NCBI GenBank assembly: GCA_002429165.1
Contig: DIYV01000013.1
Span: 24,827 to 37,633, forward strand
Source: Gallionella sp. UBA6045
GTDB taxonomy: Bacteria > Pseudomonadota > Gammaproteobacteria > Burkholderiales > Gallionellaceae
DNA length: 12,807 nucleotides
Reading direction: 5' to 3'
The notes beneath the pieces were generated by a model. It worked only from the letters and a program-made list of their open reading frames with translations, was not told the origin of the DNA and searched no databases. This document shows, piece by piece, positions 6,703 to 12,807 of the stretch. Made by a program: the position numbers and the translations under genes. How positions within the stretch are numbered: position 1 is the stretch's first letter; every line of letters starts with the position of its first letter.

Positions 6703-8925
6703 TTATTTGGCCTGGAACACAAACACACCGTCCCAATCCGCATTCGGTGGATTTTTACGGAAGTAGACGACCCGCTCCGCGTATATCCTGTATAGGGCAA
6801 TGTCAGGCGACATGCGCTGCAAATTCATCAGCTGCAATTCCGCCTGATCCCAATCCTGCTTGCGATACAGGCGGCGCACTTCATGAAACAACTTGACTTC
6901 GTCATGGAGCTCCTGGCTGGCCTCACTGGCCAATGCGACCGGTTCGTAAATCGCCACAGGCTTATCTTTACCTTTTACCCGCACGTGGTCAAGTTCGCGA
7001 TACAGGAATTCCGTCACGAGGTGGCGGGTATTTTCACCAACGATGATGTTCACCCCGTATTGTTTGGTGATGCCCTCCAGACGTGATGCCAGGTTTACTT
7101 CATCACCCATCACCGTGTAGGCAACACGGACTTCCGAACCCATGTTACCCACACTGACGCGCCCGGTATTGATACCCACCCCAACGCGAATTTCCGGCCA
7201 GCCGCGTTCCTTGAAGTGCGGCTGCAATGCATGCAAAGTCGCCAGCATCTCGATGCCGGCCAGAATGGCGTTGCGGGCGTGATCCTGGTCCGGCAGCGGT
7301 GCCCCCCAAAATGCCATGATGCAGTCGCCCATATACTTGTCGATCGTGCCGCGGTATTTATAAACAACCCGCGACAAGGGCGTCAAAAACTCATTCATCA
7401 ACAGGGATAATTCTTTGGGGTCCAGACCTTCCGAAATGGTGGTAAAACCGCGCACATCTGAAAAAAGTATGGTCATTTCACGGCTTTCGCCTTCCATGGA
7501 AACGCTTTCCGGATGTTTTGCCATTTCCTCGACCAGTTCGCTCGGCACATATTGCCCGAACAATCCGGTAATTTGCCGTTTGGTACGTGATTCGACAAAA
7601 TAACCGTAAGACATATTCAACGCAAATAACAACGCGATCATCACCAGGCTGTTCGCCACCGGCATCAAGACATCGCCGTACTGCCAGGCAACCAGGCTCA
7701 GCCCTGCGGTAACGATGAGTGTAAAAGCCGAAGCGAGAATCGCTTTTGCCGGAGTGAAAAACGGCAACAAAAAGCTCAAAGCGATGCCAATCAGCAACAG
7801 CCAAACCACCTCCGCACCCAGCATATATGCAGGTTTCTCTTTCAAATTCTGATCGAGAATACCGGAAATCATGTTCGCATGAACCTCCACTCCCGGGTAA
7901 ACCTTTGCCACCGGTGTGGAGCGAAGATCCAACAAGCCGGGAGCAGTTGTACCCACCAGAATGATCCTGTCTTTCAATTGTGCAGGATCAACGCGGTCGT
8001 GCAGCACATCGGTTATCGAAATGTAGCGAAAACTTCCCTGTCCGCCACGGTACGGCACAAAAGTCGCCACATCACTGTCAACCGGAATTTTTAACTTGCC
8101 GCCGGCCGCATCCAGATTCAGCCACTCCAGACCCGCATATCCGCCGGCCTTGGCCTCGGCATATCCGGGTGACAATTTGGTTTGGCCCATCAGGGTGCGA
8201 ACCACCGCAAGCGACAATGACTCATAATATGCGCCGTCATATTCCACGAGCATGGGAACCCGGCGTACCCGCCCGTCAAAGTCCACAAAAGGATTGAAAT
8301 GGCCCGCGCTGGCAGCGGCTTGTTGCAACTCGGGGAGATTGGCACCGTAGCCATTCCAGGTAGTAAAATCCACCGCATGCCCCTTGAAAGCGCCAGCCGG
8401 GAATGTCGGCTCGGGTAGCATACCGGATATGCGCGAGTCTTTTTGATTGGTTAAATAATACCCCAACACAACTTTGCGATTCTTGATCTTGCTGGCAAAT
8501 AGATTGTCATATTCGAGCTGCGGTCTGATTTTGCTGAGCGTTTCCTGAAACGACCTATCGCCCTTGAGCTGGTTTTGCCCGAGCTTCTGCAATACCCTGA
8601 GCCCGGAACTCTCGTCCTTTTCGGCAAAAACAACGTCAAATCCCACCACTGCAACGCCATATTTATCGAACAGCTTATCCATCAACAAGGCCATCCGGTC
8701 ACGCCCCCATGGCCAGCGCCCTTCTTCCTTCAGGCTTTTTTCGTCTATATCAACAATGACGATGCGATCATCCAGCGTTCGCGGCATGGTCAGGCGCAAA
8801 CGATAATCATAAAGAATGGAAGACAGCTGATCGACAAAATCCAGTCTGTAAAATCGGGCTGCGCTACCGACAAAAAACAGCACTATCAGCAGCCCCAGCC
8901 CGATCAAGATTGCATTTTTTTTCAC
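6703..8925 (-). CDS. CHASE2-domain class III adenylyl cyclase
   Basis: Membrane receptor cyclase of 740 aa. One N-terminal transmembrane helix (about 4-23) precedes a periplasmic CHASE2 domain (about 28-365) with WPWGRDRMALL, the segment KDRIILVGTTAPG (318-330) and PGVEVHANMISGIL. Three more helices follow (about 370-392, 395-415, 420-440). A short linker with FGQYVP leads to the catalytic domain (about 480-660). The two metal-binding Asp are D490 (ILFSDVRGFT) and D534 (TIDKYMGDCIMAFWG). K530 with T604 (YTVMGDEVNLASR) fits ATP specificity, and N611 and R615 are the transition-state pair, so it should be an active adenylyl cyclase. A C-terminal helical TPR-like tail ends in DWDGVFVF. The start is GTG at 8925 with no good Shine-Dalgarno; it overlaps the stop of a doubtful upstream ORF as GTGA, which could couple translation. 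The phosphodiesterase follows 22 bp downstream. Confidence 0.94.
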   Translation of the reverse strand: MKKNAILIGLGLLIVLFFVGSAARFYRLDFVDQLSSILYDYRLRLTMPRTLDDRIVIVDIDEKSLKEEGRWPWGRDRMALLMDKLFDKYGVAVVGFDVVFAEKDESSGLRVLQKLGQNQLKGDRSFQETLSKIRPQLEYDNLFASKIKNRKVVLGYYLTNQKDSRISGMLPEPTFPAGAFKGHAVDFTTWNGYGANLPELQQAAASAGHFNPFVDFDGRVRRVPMLVEYDGAYYESLSLAVVRTLMGQTKLSPGYAEAKAGGYAGLEWLNLDAAGGKLKIPVDSDVATFVPYRGGQGSFRYISITDVLHDRVDPAQLKDRIILVGTTAPGLLDLRSTPVAKVYPGVEVHANMISGILDQNLKEKPAYMLGAEVVWLLLIGIALSFLLPFFTPAKAILASAFTLIVTAGLSLVAWQYGDVLMPVANSLVMIALLFALNMSYGYFVESRTKRQITGLFGQYVPSELVEEMAKHPESVSMEGESREMTILFSDVRGFTTISEGLDPKELSLLMNEFLTPLSRVVYKYRGTIDKYMGDCIMAFWGAPLPDQDHARNAILAGIEMLATLHALQPHFKERGWPEIRVGVGINTGRVSVGNMGSEVRVAYTVMGDEVNLASRLEGITKQYGVNIIVGENTRHLVTEFLYRELDHVRVKGKDKPVAIYEPVALASEASQELHDEVKLFHEVRRLYRKQDWDQAELQLMNLQRMSPDIALYRIYAERVVYFRKNPPNADWDGVFVFQAK

Positions 8926-9185
8926 TGTGCTTGGCGGAATGCGTAGCCAGTAGCTTGGCTGGCGTTGATTGCCTGTCTATAACCAGCCATTAGGTTGTCG
9001 TTCTTTGACAACCTAATGGCATGCTTAGTAGTTTCAACAGTCGAACGGCTTGTTGTATCGCCATAAGGCTCAAGGTAAAGGCCAGATAGTTGTGCGCCGC
9101 AAAGCGGCTCAATCGTTAAAGCAGCAGTACGGCCCCGACAATACCCCGGTCTTGCACCCAGTGTCTTCTGCCCTAAGTCCACCAC
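8922..9185 (-). CDS. Doubtful small ORF (87 codons) between the FHA and cyclase genes
   Basis: I do not recognise this product. The frame is open across nearly the whole gap. It starts at a GTG three bases after the FHA stop codon, with AAGGGA 6 nt upstream, and its TGA overlaps the cyclase GTG in a GTGA junction, an arrangement typical of coupled genes. Against it, the codons (AGA, AGG, CTA, TTA, GGG) differ from neighbouring genes, and the third-position GC looks lower. The protein (87 aa, basic, two Cys, no transmembrane segment or leader) shows no motif. The DNA also contains a perfect 14-bp inverted repeat that would constrain the encoded residues. It may be a non-coding spacer or a relic of an inserted element rather than a gene. 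Confidence 0.25.
   Translation of the reverse strand: MVDLGQKTLGARPGYCRGRTAALTIEPLCGAQLSGLYLEPYGDTTSRSTVETTKHAIRLSKNDNLMAGYRQAINASQATGYAFRQAQ
8986..9020. repeat. Perfect 14-bp inverted repeat with 7-nt loop
   Basis: GCCATTAGGTTGTC (8986-8999) and GACAACCTAATGGC (9007-9020) are exact reverse complements around GTTCTTT. There is no T-run on either side, so this is not a standard terminator. It lies inside the 263-bp gap upstream of the cyclase gene. It could be an RNA processing or stability hairpin, a protein-binding site, or part of a mobile-element relic. A second small hairpin, GCCGC-AAA-GCGGC, lies at 9096-9108 in the same gap. Confidence 0.85.
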
Positions 9186-9188
9186 GCA

Positions 9189-10016
9189 CTATCCCTTGAA
9201 ATAGAATTCCATCTTGATCCCGGCCAATTCAATCACATCGTGCTCATTCAATTGATGTGCCTGGTTAGTCAGTGCCCGGCCATTGACCAACGGGAAATTC
9301 TCCCCTTCAACATGAGTGATGAAATAGCCGTGCGGACGACGGGTCAGTACGGCCACCTGCAAACCAGGTTTGCCCAAGGTCGTCAGGTTTTTTACCAGTT
9401 CGAGTTCCTTCCCGGCATTGGGCCCCGTTAACACTTGCACCACAGCAACCTGTTTTTGAGCACCGGCTGGCGCTTCCCCGGAAGCAGAAACAGCCGGTTG
9501 TGCTGGTTTTGCTGGCGTAGCAGGCTGGACAACAACCCTAGTCTGGGACACTTCAAACTTGCCGGTCTTTTCTGCAGTTTCTATTGCCGGTTTGCTGCCG
9601 GCCGGCACAGCCATAAAACTTTGGGTCTCCGCCGCTTTGCTCGCACCTGGAGCCGCAGCAGCATGCTTTACCGGTGCGCGCAACACCATGGTTTTTTCGA
9701 AATCTTCAGTAGTGGTCTGCGTTATTTGATCAGTGATGTATTTCAGCTTGTATTTGCCTATTTCGATTACATCATTGTTCTGCAGAAAGTGCTTTTTAGT
9801 GGGCTTTCCGTTCACTTCCAGGCCGTTGGTGCTGTCCATATCCTCAAGGAAGGAGTCATTCAGAATGGTAACGATCGCGGCATGTTCACCGCTCACCGCC
9901 AGATTGTCGATGATGATGTCATTGTGTGCCTTGCGCCCGATGGTCATGCGCTCTTTGTTCAGGGGGTATTCCTTGATTATTCCCCCGTCCATGCTGAGTA
10001 TCAATTTTGCAGCCAT
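9189..10016 (-). CDS. Two-FHA-domain phosphothreonine-reader protein
   Basis: Cytoplasmic 275-aa adaptor without a membrane segment. FHA-1 (about residues 22-92) has the phosphopeptide-binding residues: MTIGR (Gly27-Arg28), VSGEH (Ser42, His45) and DSTNGLEVNG (Ser62-Thr63-Asn64-Gly65). A low-complexity Ala/Pro/Lys linker (about 95-188) carries TTTEDFEKTMVLRAP, with Thr109 a candidate kinase target. FHA-2 (about 188-272) keeps the fold pattern, including VNGRAL and HDVIELAGIKMEFYF, but has GK instead of GR and lacks the Ser-x-x-His pair, so it may not bind phosphothreonine. ATG 10016 has GAGGG 9 nt upstream. The gene follows the PP2C gene by 20 bp and belongs to the same operon as the kinase. 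Similar kinase/phosphatase/FHA triads also control type VI secretion elsewhere, but no type VI genes are seen here. The client is unknown. Confidence 0.93.
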   Translation of the reverse strand: MAAKLILSMDGGIIKEYPLNKERMTIGRKAHNDIIIDNLAVSGEHAAIVTILNDSFLEDMDSTNGLEVNGKPTKKHFLQNNDVIEIGKYKLKYITDQITQTTTEDFEKTMVLRAPVKHAAAAPGASKAAETQSFMAVPAGSKPAIETAEKTGKFEVSQTRVVVQPATPAKPAQPAVSASGEAPAGAQKQVAVVQVLTGPNAGKELELVKNLTTLGKPGLQVAVLTRRPHGYFITHVEGENFPLVNGRALTNQAHQLNEHDVIELAGIKMEFYFKG

Positions 10017-10036
10017 AGTCGTAACCCTCGTGCTAA

Positions 10037-10864
10037 TTATTTTTCAAACCAATTTAACAGCTTGGCCAGCCAACCTCGCGGCACGGAAAACTTGCCCTTT
10101 ACCTTGATCAGTATCACTGAAATATTATCGCGCCCGCCATTATCGTTCGCCATCTGAATCAACTGACTTGCCGCAAGCGGCAAATTACTCTGCAACGCAT
10201 AGAGCGTGGACTGGATGTCATCATCCTCCACCATATCATTCAAACCGTCAGAGCACAGCAGGTAAATATCCCCGACCAATACGTCATGCACATGTATTTC
10301 AGAATCCACATCGGCATCTATCCCGACCGCGCGCGTCACCAGGTTCTTGTTCTTCGACAAGCGTGCGTCTTCAACGCTGATCATCCCGCTATCGAGCTGT
10401 TCCTGAAGCAGGGAGTGATCGTGAGTGATCGTTTCCAGCACTTCACCGCGCAACCGGTACATGCGCGAATCCCCCACGTGTCCGACCGCCACGCGATTGT
10501 CATAAAACAGTCCGGAGACGATAGTCGTTCCCATCCCGGCATACTGAGGCTGACTTTGCGCGGCATGAAAAATAGAGGCATTCGCCTTCTGAATATTATC
10601 GCGCAATAAAGACACGCCCAACTCCTCGCCACTATCCTCTACGCGATCCACAGGGCTGGAATTAAGCAAACGGTGGCTGACTTCCGTCACGACCACCGAA
10701 ACAGCAATACCGCTCGCCACCTCACCCGCGTTGTATCCCCCCATACCGTCGGCCAGTACCACCAAGCCACAGGCAGGCTCACATGCCACACTATCCTCAT
10801 TGTGCGAGCGCACCATGCCGGGATCAGTCTGGCTGAATATTTCCAACGCTTCTGCAATCTTCAT
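10037..10864 (-). CDS. PP2C-family (Stp1/PppA-type) Ser/Thr protein phosphatase
   Basis: Soluble 275-aa Mn/Mg-dependent phosphatase expected to reverse phosphorylation by the adjoining kinase. The PPM motifs are complete and in order: DPGMVRSHNEDS (14-25, phosphate-binding Arg19 and an acidic pair), LADGMGGYNAGEVAS with metal Asp39-Gly40, MGTTIVSG and VGHVGDSRMYRLR (127-139), NLVTRAVG, DIYLLCSDGLNDM with metal Asp206, and NGGRDNISVILIKV with Asp246-Asn247. A short tail (GWLAKLLNWFEK) is aromatic and amphipathic and could touch the membrane or a partner. The frame is open up to 11053, but ATG 10864 is chosen: AAGGGGGA lies just before it, the catalytic domain starts there, and the upstream stretch is the kinase gene read in another frame. 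It begins 11 bp after the kinase stop, pointing to one transcript. Confidence 0.95.
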   Translation of the reverse strand: MKIAEALEIFSQTDPGMVRSHNEDSVACEPACGLVVLADGMGGYNAGEVASGIAVSVVVTEVSHRLLNSSPVDRVEDSGEELGVSLLRDNIQKANASIFHAAQSQPQYAGMGTTIVSGLFYDNRVAVGHVGDSRMYRLRGEVLETITHDHSLLQEQLDSGMISVEDARLSKNKNLVTRAVGIDADVDSEIHVHDVLVGDIYLLCSDGLNDMVEDDDIQSTLYALQSNLPLAASQLIQMANDNGGRDNISVILIKVKGKFSVPRGWLAKLLNWFEK

Positions 10865-10875
10865 GTATATCCCCC

Positions 10876-12807
10876 TTATTTGCTGGCTGCGGAAGGGTCG
10901 CCGCTTCGCGGCGGGATCCCAACCGGCGGTGTCAACTCCGTACCCGCTTGTGTCGCCTCCACACCCAGCTTGCCGGATAGTGGATTGTCTGAATTTGTTG
11001 CGGCGGGTGGCGGATTGTCTACCTTTGTTGTACTCCCTGCCATTGCAGCACACTTGCGCAAGGCTTCAGCCATTTCAGCGCCATCGGCATAGCGATCCTC
11101 AACCCGCTTGGCCAATGATCGGTTAATAATTGCTACCAAACATGCCGGCAAATCTGCTCTGATGCTCAAAATATCGGTATGCGGTTCGTTGGCGATCCGG
11201 AACATCAACTGCGCCATCGAATCCCCCTCGAACGGAAGCTTACCACAGGCCATTTGGTACAAGCTCACGCCCAAAGAAAACAAATCCGATGAGCCTCCTA
11301 TCTTCTTTCCGGCCAATTGTTCCGGCGACATGAAAGATGGCGTTCCCAATACCATGCCGGTTTTGGTTTTGCTCGAGTCGGTGATACGCGCAATACCGAA
11401 ATCGGTCACTTTAGCCGTATCCGTCCCGGGGTCATACATAATGTTGGCGGGCTTGATGTCGCGATGCACCACATTCTGCTTATGCGCATAGTCCAGCGCA
11501 TCGGCGACACGCGCAAAAATATTAATCAACCTGGGCAGGGGCAACAAATTCCCGGGCTTGGTGTAGGGAATCAGGTCCTTGCCTTTGAGAAATTCCATCG
11601 CGATGTAGGCAAGGTCATGCTCTTCTCCCGCATCGTACATTGTCACGATGTTCGGGTGATTCAGACGGCCTGCCGTTTCGGCCTCGCGGAAGAAACGGGC
11701 TTTCACGTCTTCCAGTTCGTCAGCCTCAAACTCTTGCGCCAGCGCCAAGGTCTTGATCGCCACGACCCGCCCGATTTTCGGGTCTTTGCCGAGATACACG
11801 ACTCCCATCGCGCCCTTGCCGAGTTCCTTGTCAATTTCGTAACGTCCCAGCATTGGTTTGGACAAACCCGCCTTGTCCAGCACCAGGGTGCTGGCGTTAC
11901 CCTTTGCAGATGTACCGCCGAGCATCACTGTTTCTGACATCGCTTTGGATTGAGCCATACGCACACCCAGATCGCGGAACTTGGGGTTATATTCCGCCAT
12001 GTATTTGAATACCGATTCCGCCTTGTTGAACTGGCGCTTGCGCTCGAAATCCAGACCCAGGTTGTACAACACGTCCATCAGACTATCATCCATCGGCACC
12101 TTGCGGAATTTGTCGAAAGCGATGTCCAATTGCCCTTGGCCCTGGAAAGCCAGACCGAGCATACGATTACTTTCCGCAGATTCAGCATCGGATTTCTGCT
12201 TGCCTTTTTCGGTCATCAGGAAACGTTTGGTCGTCAACAACAAATGGCCAACCAGCAAGAGCGAGGCCGGCAGCATCAGCTGCAACCACATCGCCTGCGT
12301 CGTCATCAAGACAAAATGCGCAGCCAGCAACGCAGTAAACAACGTGCCGGTAACCACTGCACCGATGGCGGCATTCAGCCGCGGCAGCAACAGGATCAGA
12401 TATAACGCAACCAACAGAAAAATCCCGATTTGCGCCCATTCAGCCCAGCTTGGGGTAACAAAGAAATCGCCTTTGAGGATGCTCGACACCGAATGCGCCA
12501 GAGTCACCACCGGCGCCATACCGGACGAAATAGGCGTTACTTGCAATGAACCGATGCCGGCAGCCGACGCACCGATCAACACGATCTTGTCGCGGTATTT
12601 TTCCGCCGGGATTTTGCCGGTCAAAACGTCATAGAAGGAATCTACCGGAAAGGCCGGACGACCACCCTTATCCTTGTAAAAATAAGTATGCATCCGCAAC
12701 GCAGAGTCCGTGGCTATTTTCTGATTGCCCAGTTGCACTCCCTCACCCAGATTGATGTGTATATCCTGAGGCCCGAGATTGAGGCTCTTGGCTGCCAGCA
12801 TCAATGA
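10876..12807 (-). CDS. CHASE2-domain membrane Ser/Thr protein kinase (5' truncated)
   Basis: The frame is open to the right edge, so the N-terminus and most of the sensor lie outside. In fragment numbering (Leu-TTG at 12804 as residue 1), the end of a CHASE2 domain (about 1-115) includes YRDKIVLIGASAAG. It is followed by three transmembrane helices (about 122-140, 145-168, 172-190), a TPR-like helical linker (about 212-285), then a Hanks-type kinase domain (about 320-585). The kinase has Gly-loop GKGAMG (329-334), ATP-binding Lys351 (VAIK), catalytic HRDIKPAN (447-454), DFG (468-470), an activation loop ending GTPSFMSPEQ, and SSDLFSLG. All catalytic residues are present. The linker holds ETVMLGG and STLVLDK, candidate phosphothreonine sites. 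The C-tail is Pro/Thr/Ser-rich. The sensor is N-terminal and the kinase C-terminal, opposite to PknB/PASTA kinases. It is followed after 11 bp by the phosphatase gene. Targets are unknown. Confidence 0.95.
   Translation of the reverse strand, partial: SLMLAAKSLNLGPQDIHINLGEGVQLGNQKIATDSALRMHTYFYKDKGGRPAFPVDSFYDVLTGKIPAEKYRDKIVLIGASAAGIGSLQVTPISSGMAPVVTLAHSVSSILKGDFFVTPSWAEWAQIGIFLLVALYLILLLPRLNAAIGAVVTGTLFTALLAAHFVLMTTQAMWLQLMLPASLLLVGHLLLTTKRFLMTEKGKQKSDAESAESNRMLGLAFQGQGQLDIAFDKFRKVPMDDSLMDVLYNLGLDFERKRQFNKAESVFKYMAEYNPKFRDLGVRMAQSKAMSETVMLGGTSAKGNASTLVLDKAGLSKPMLGRYEIDKELGKGAMGVVYLGKDPKIGRVVAIKTLALAQEFEADELEDVKARFFREAETAGRLNHPNIVTMYDAGEEHDLAYIAMEFLKGKDLIPYTKPGNLLPLPRLINIFARVADALDYAHKQNVVHRDIKPANIMYDPGTDTAKVTDFGIARITDSSKTKTGMVLGTPSFMSPEQLAGKKIGGSSDLFSLGVSLYQMACGKLPFEGDSMAQLMFRIANEPHTDILSIRADLPACLVAIINRSLAKRVEDRYADGAEMAEALRKCAAMAGSTTKVDNPPPAATNSDNPLSGKLGVEATQAGTELTPPVGIPPRSGDPSAASK
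10899..10913. repeat. GC-rich hairpin at the 3' end of the kinase gene
   Basis: CGCCGC (10899-10904) and GCGGCG (10908-10913) form a 6-bp stem with a TTC loop. It lies inside the last codons of the kinase gene, about 40 bp before the phosphatase start. It has no T-run, so it is not a terminator; it could tune relative expression within the operon or be a short REP-like unit. Confidence 0.45.

Noticed and set aside
6681..6800. 40-codon N-terminal extension of the phosphodiesterase frame
   Set aside because: It overlaps the end of the cyclase gene, resembles no MBL-fold start, and ATG 6680 has an AGGA site 4 nt upstream.
8986..9020. Inverted repeat as a rho-independent terminator
   Set aside because: The stem is long but no run of T follows on either strand.
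8985..9150. Integron attC or tRNA-like site in the FHA-cyclase gap
   Set aside because: No paired RYYYAAC/GTTRRRY core sites in attC geometry, no integrase, and no cloverleaf can be drawn.
9435..10157. 240-codon plus-strand ORF across the FHA and phosphatase genes
   Set aside because: It is antisense to two genes with complete family motifs and shows no recognisable domain; long antisense frames arise readily in this codon usage.
10865..11053. 63-codon N-terminal extension of the phosphatase reading frame
   Set aside because: It lies over the kinase C-terminus in another frame, is low in family character, and a good ribosome site precedes ATG 10864 where the PP2C domain begins.
1..12807. 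CRISPR arrays, rRNA or tRNA genes, insertion sequences with transposase
   Set aside because: No regularly spaced direct repeats, no RNA-gene signatures and no transposase or integrase motifs were found on either strand.

Overview
The window looks like a chromosomal segment of a Gram-negative proteobacterium, most likely a betaproteobacterium. The type IV pilin with its sigma-54 promoter, the BepA-type outer-membrane protease, the class II cyclic-nucleotide phosphodiesterase and the paired CHASE2 receptors all fit. I would guess Nitrosomonadales (Gallionellaceae-like), but that is an inference from gene content, not a taxonomic proof.

Layout: positions 1-750 (+) hold the C-terminal TPR half of an M48/BepA-like metallopeptidase. 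It converges on a type IV major pilin gene (929-1501, -), and a bidirectional hairpin terminator at 865-892 lies between the two. From there to the right edge every supported gene is on the minus strand. In transcription order (right to left) they are: a CHASE2-TPR-Ser/Thr kinase (partial, runs off the window), a PP2C phosphatase, a two-FHA protein, a 263-bp gap with a perfect 14-bp inverted repeat and a doubtful 87-codon ORF, a CHASE2 class III adenylyl cyclase, a metallo-beta-lactamase-fold cyclic-nucleotide phosphodiesterase, a GAF-containing PilB/GspE-type ATPase, a GAF-HD-GYP protein, and finally the pilin on its own promoter.

How the genes may work together: the locus puts three signalling currencies beside a pilus motor ATPase and a pilin. 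They are protein Ser/Thr phosphorylation (kinase, phosphatase, FHA reader), cAMP made by the cyclase and removed by its neighbour, and c-di-GMP hydrolysed by HD-GYP. The two CHASE2 proteins would read periplasmic cues. The two GAF domains on the ATPase and HD-GYP protein are candidate readers of a cyclic nucleotide. The domain calls are secure; the wiring is inference.

Small-scale structure that gene calling would miss: (1) a 93-bp GC-rich, three-hairpin, in-frame insert inside the HD-GYP gene flanked by CTCTC direct repeats; (2) a consensus -24/-12 promoter for pilA, an upstream inverted repeat, and a stem-loop predicted at the very 5' end of the pilin mRNA; (3) the 14-bp inverted repeat between the FHA and cyclase genes; (4) similar short Thr-containing motifs in the FHA linker and in the kinase juxtamembrane linker.
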